This document shows positions 62,799 through 64,000 of a stretch of DNA of 64,000 bases, in pieces. The notes under the pieces were generated by a model. It saw only the letters and a program-made list of their open reading frames with translations. It had not been told where the DNA came from and made no database searches. Origin of the DNA: Psychroflexus gondwanensis ACAM 44 (GTDB taxonomy: Bacteria > Bacteroidota > Bacteroidia > Flavobacteriales > Flavobacteriaceae); the NCBI RefSeq assembly GCF_000355905.1, contig NZ_APLF01000010.1, positions 1-64,000 of the forward strand. The letters run 5' to 3'. Each line of letters begins with the position of its first letter. Position 1 is the stretch's first letter. A program made the position numbers and the translations under genes.

Positions 62799-64000
62799 TT
62801 AATCCCAAATATCTTCAAGCTCTTCAAGTGATTTGTTTTTAGTTTCTGGTATAAATTTGTAGGTGAACACTATGATAAATAGTATAAACCCTATAAATAT
62901 AAAATAAGGCAGTGATCCATTCCAAAAGCTATTCATATTGGTTTCACTTTCAGAAACGACTGGAAAAAATTGCGACACTACGTAATTCGATGCCCATTGG
63001 GCTGCTACAGCAATAGACATGGCAGCACTTCGGATTCGATTGGGGAACATCTCGGAGAGCAAAACCCAAACGACAGGTCCCATTGACATCGCAAACGACG
63101 CTATAAAAAGCAATACACCTATTAAAGAAACCAAACCAACACTTTGTTGCTGAAGACTAATACCGAGTAGAGAAAATCCAATGATCATTCCGACGCTTCC
63201 TATATAAATCAGCGGTTTTCTTCCGAATTTATCCACGGAGAACATGGCGATAAAAGTGAAAATTAAATTGATAAAAGCTAAAAGGATTTGTTGTAATAAA
63301 ACATCCTCTTTACCAAAGCCTAGGGCTTTTTCAAAAATATCTGAGCCATAGTACAACACGGCGTTTATCCCAGTAAATTGTTGTAGCATGGAAAATATAG
63401 TCCCTATACATATAATTCCTAGAATGGCTTTCGAAAAAAAGTTGACTTTAGGCTTTTCTAGATTTTGATCTATCGATTCCTGAATTTGATGAGCCTCTTT
63501 CTTGGCCAATTCGCTTCCATGGATTTTTAAAAGAGTGCCATAACCTTCTTCAGGTCTCTGCATCAAGTATAACCACCTTGGACTTTTAGGAACAAAAAAC
63601 AACAGAACCAAAAACAAGCCACTGGGAATTAACTCCGACCAAAACATCCGCCGCCAGCCAAAGGCAATATTCTCGGCGACAGTTAACTTATCGCCAATAA
63701 AGTAAGTCACCAAAAACACTACAAAAAACCCAATAACAATAGCCAATTGATAAAAGGTAACTAAAGTTCCACGCTTGTGTGACGGGGCAATTTCAGCAAT
63801 ATACATGGGAGCAGACATAGAGGCTATACCTATACCAAGACCCCCTATAATCCTAAAAACGACCAATAAACTAACGGACTCAGGTAAAAAAGAAGGCAAG
63901 CCAGAGCCCCATGCGGAAATTGTAAATAAAGCGGCAGAAATTATCAATGAATACTTTCTTCCAATTTTCATGCTCAGGTAACCCGCACTCAACGCCCCTA
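62799..64000 (-). CDS. Sugar-porter MFS transporter (N-terminus cut by window edge)
   Basis: At least 400 residues; the frame runs open to the window edge (GALSAGYLS before the first in-window start-like codon), so about 70 N-terminal residues including the first membrane helices are missing. Family signatures: GYLSMKIGRKYS (the first RXGRR-type loop), PMYIAEIAPSHKRGTLV, PESPRWLYL-like PKSPRWLYLMQ, QQFTGINAVLYYG, DKFGRKPL and the C-terminal PETKNKSLEELE. It takes up the mono- or disaccharide released by the locus, in the inner membrane. The stop lies 23 bp before the regulator's likely ATG. Confidence 0.95.
   Translation of the reverse strand, partial: GALSAGYLSMKIGRKYSLIISAALFTISAWGSGLPSFLPESVSLLVVFRIIGGLGIGIASMSAPMYIAEIAPSHKRGTLVTFYQLAIVIGFFVVFLVTYFIGDKLTVAENIAFGWRRMFWSELIPSGLFLVLLFFVPKSPRWLYLMQRPEEGYGTLLKIHGSELAKKEAHQIQESIDQNLEKPKVNFFSKAILGIICIGTIFSMLQQFTGINAVLYYGSDIFEKALGFGKEDVLLQQILLAFINLIFTFIAMFSVDKFGRKPLIYIGSVGMIIGFSLLGISLQQQSVGLVSLIGVLLFIASFAMSMGPVVWVLLSEMFPNRIRSAAMSIAVAAQWASNYVVSQFFPVVSESETNMNSFWNGSLPYFIFIGFILFIIVFTYKFIPETKNKSLEELEDIWD

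Overview
The window is chromosomal DNA of a Bacteroidota bacterium, almost certainly a (probably marine) member of the Flavobacteriaceae. The evidence is a low-GC sequence, a SusC/SusD pair, PorP/SprF and a type B gliding/type IX secretion C-terminal domain, GLPGLI and DUF4270 proteins, a three-subunit-free atpDC pair, an OlsF-type acyltransferase, and repeated Bacteroidota -7 promoter elements (TAnnTTTG) in front of genes. The genus cannot be fixed from sequence reading alone.

Layout. 1-2.2 kb: a tyrosine recombinase diverging from a small zinc-ribbon gene, with a dif-like inverted repeat between them, then a gene-poor stretch and a tRNA-Leu(CAA). 2.4-7.0 kb: prs, rplY, pth, ribF and an HTTM membrane protein. 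7.0-10.5 kb: a tightly coupled zinc-ribbon / M28 peptidase / SDR operon on the minus strand. 10.5-13.8 kb: an OmpA-PD40 protein, PorP/SprF and a lipoprotein that is little more than a T9SS type B sorting domain. 14-20.6 kb: hflX, then a receiver, a histidine kinase and a huge PAS/GAF protein without an output domain. 20.7-26.3 kb: two secreted Ntn-hydrolase-type proteins, a thioredoxin-domain (YyaL/SSP411-like) protein and a 3-oxoacid CoA-transferase (two subunits). 26.4-32.5 kb: atpC, atpD, glmS, DUF4270 lipoprotein and a short GT5-only glycogen synthase, all minus strand. 32.6-37.3 kb: panC, panD, a flippase-like membrane protein, an esterase-fold protein with a degraded nucleophile site and radA. 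37.7-44.2 kb: ileS, a cysteine-poor DksA-like protein, CYTH, HIT and OlsF-like proteins.

44.3-48.6 kb is the most unusual part. A roughly 115-bp copy of the 3' end of mscL lies 4210 bp away from the intact mscL. Between the two copies sit a pair of near-identical palindromes, a small secreted two-cysteine peptide, a GLPGLI protein and an outer-membrane beta-barrel (TonB-receptor-like) protein. This looks like a discrete segment inserted at the mscL 3' end with duplication of the end, carrying a compact peptide / GLPGLI / outer-membrane module of unknown function.

49-64 kb is a polysaccharide utilisation locus on the minus strand: sugar-porter MFS transporter (cut by the window edge), membrane-tethered triple-tyrosine/LuxR regulator, SusC, SusD, a PKD lipoprotein with two tandem carbohydrate-binding-like modules, a second surface lipoprotein, a GH3 beta-glucosidase and a LacI-family regulator whose promoter carries a likely operator. 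The set points to a beta-glucan (laminarin-like) substrate, but no endo-acting glucanase is present in the window.
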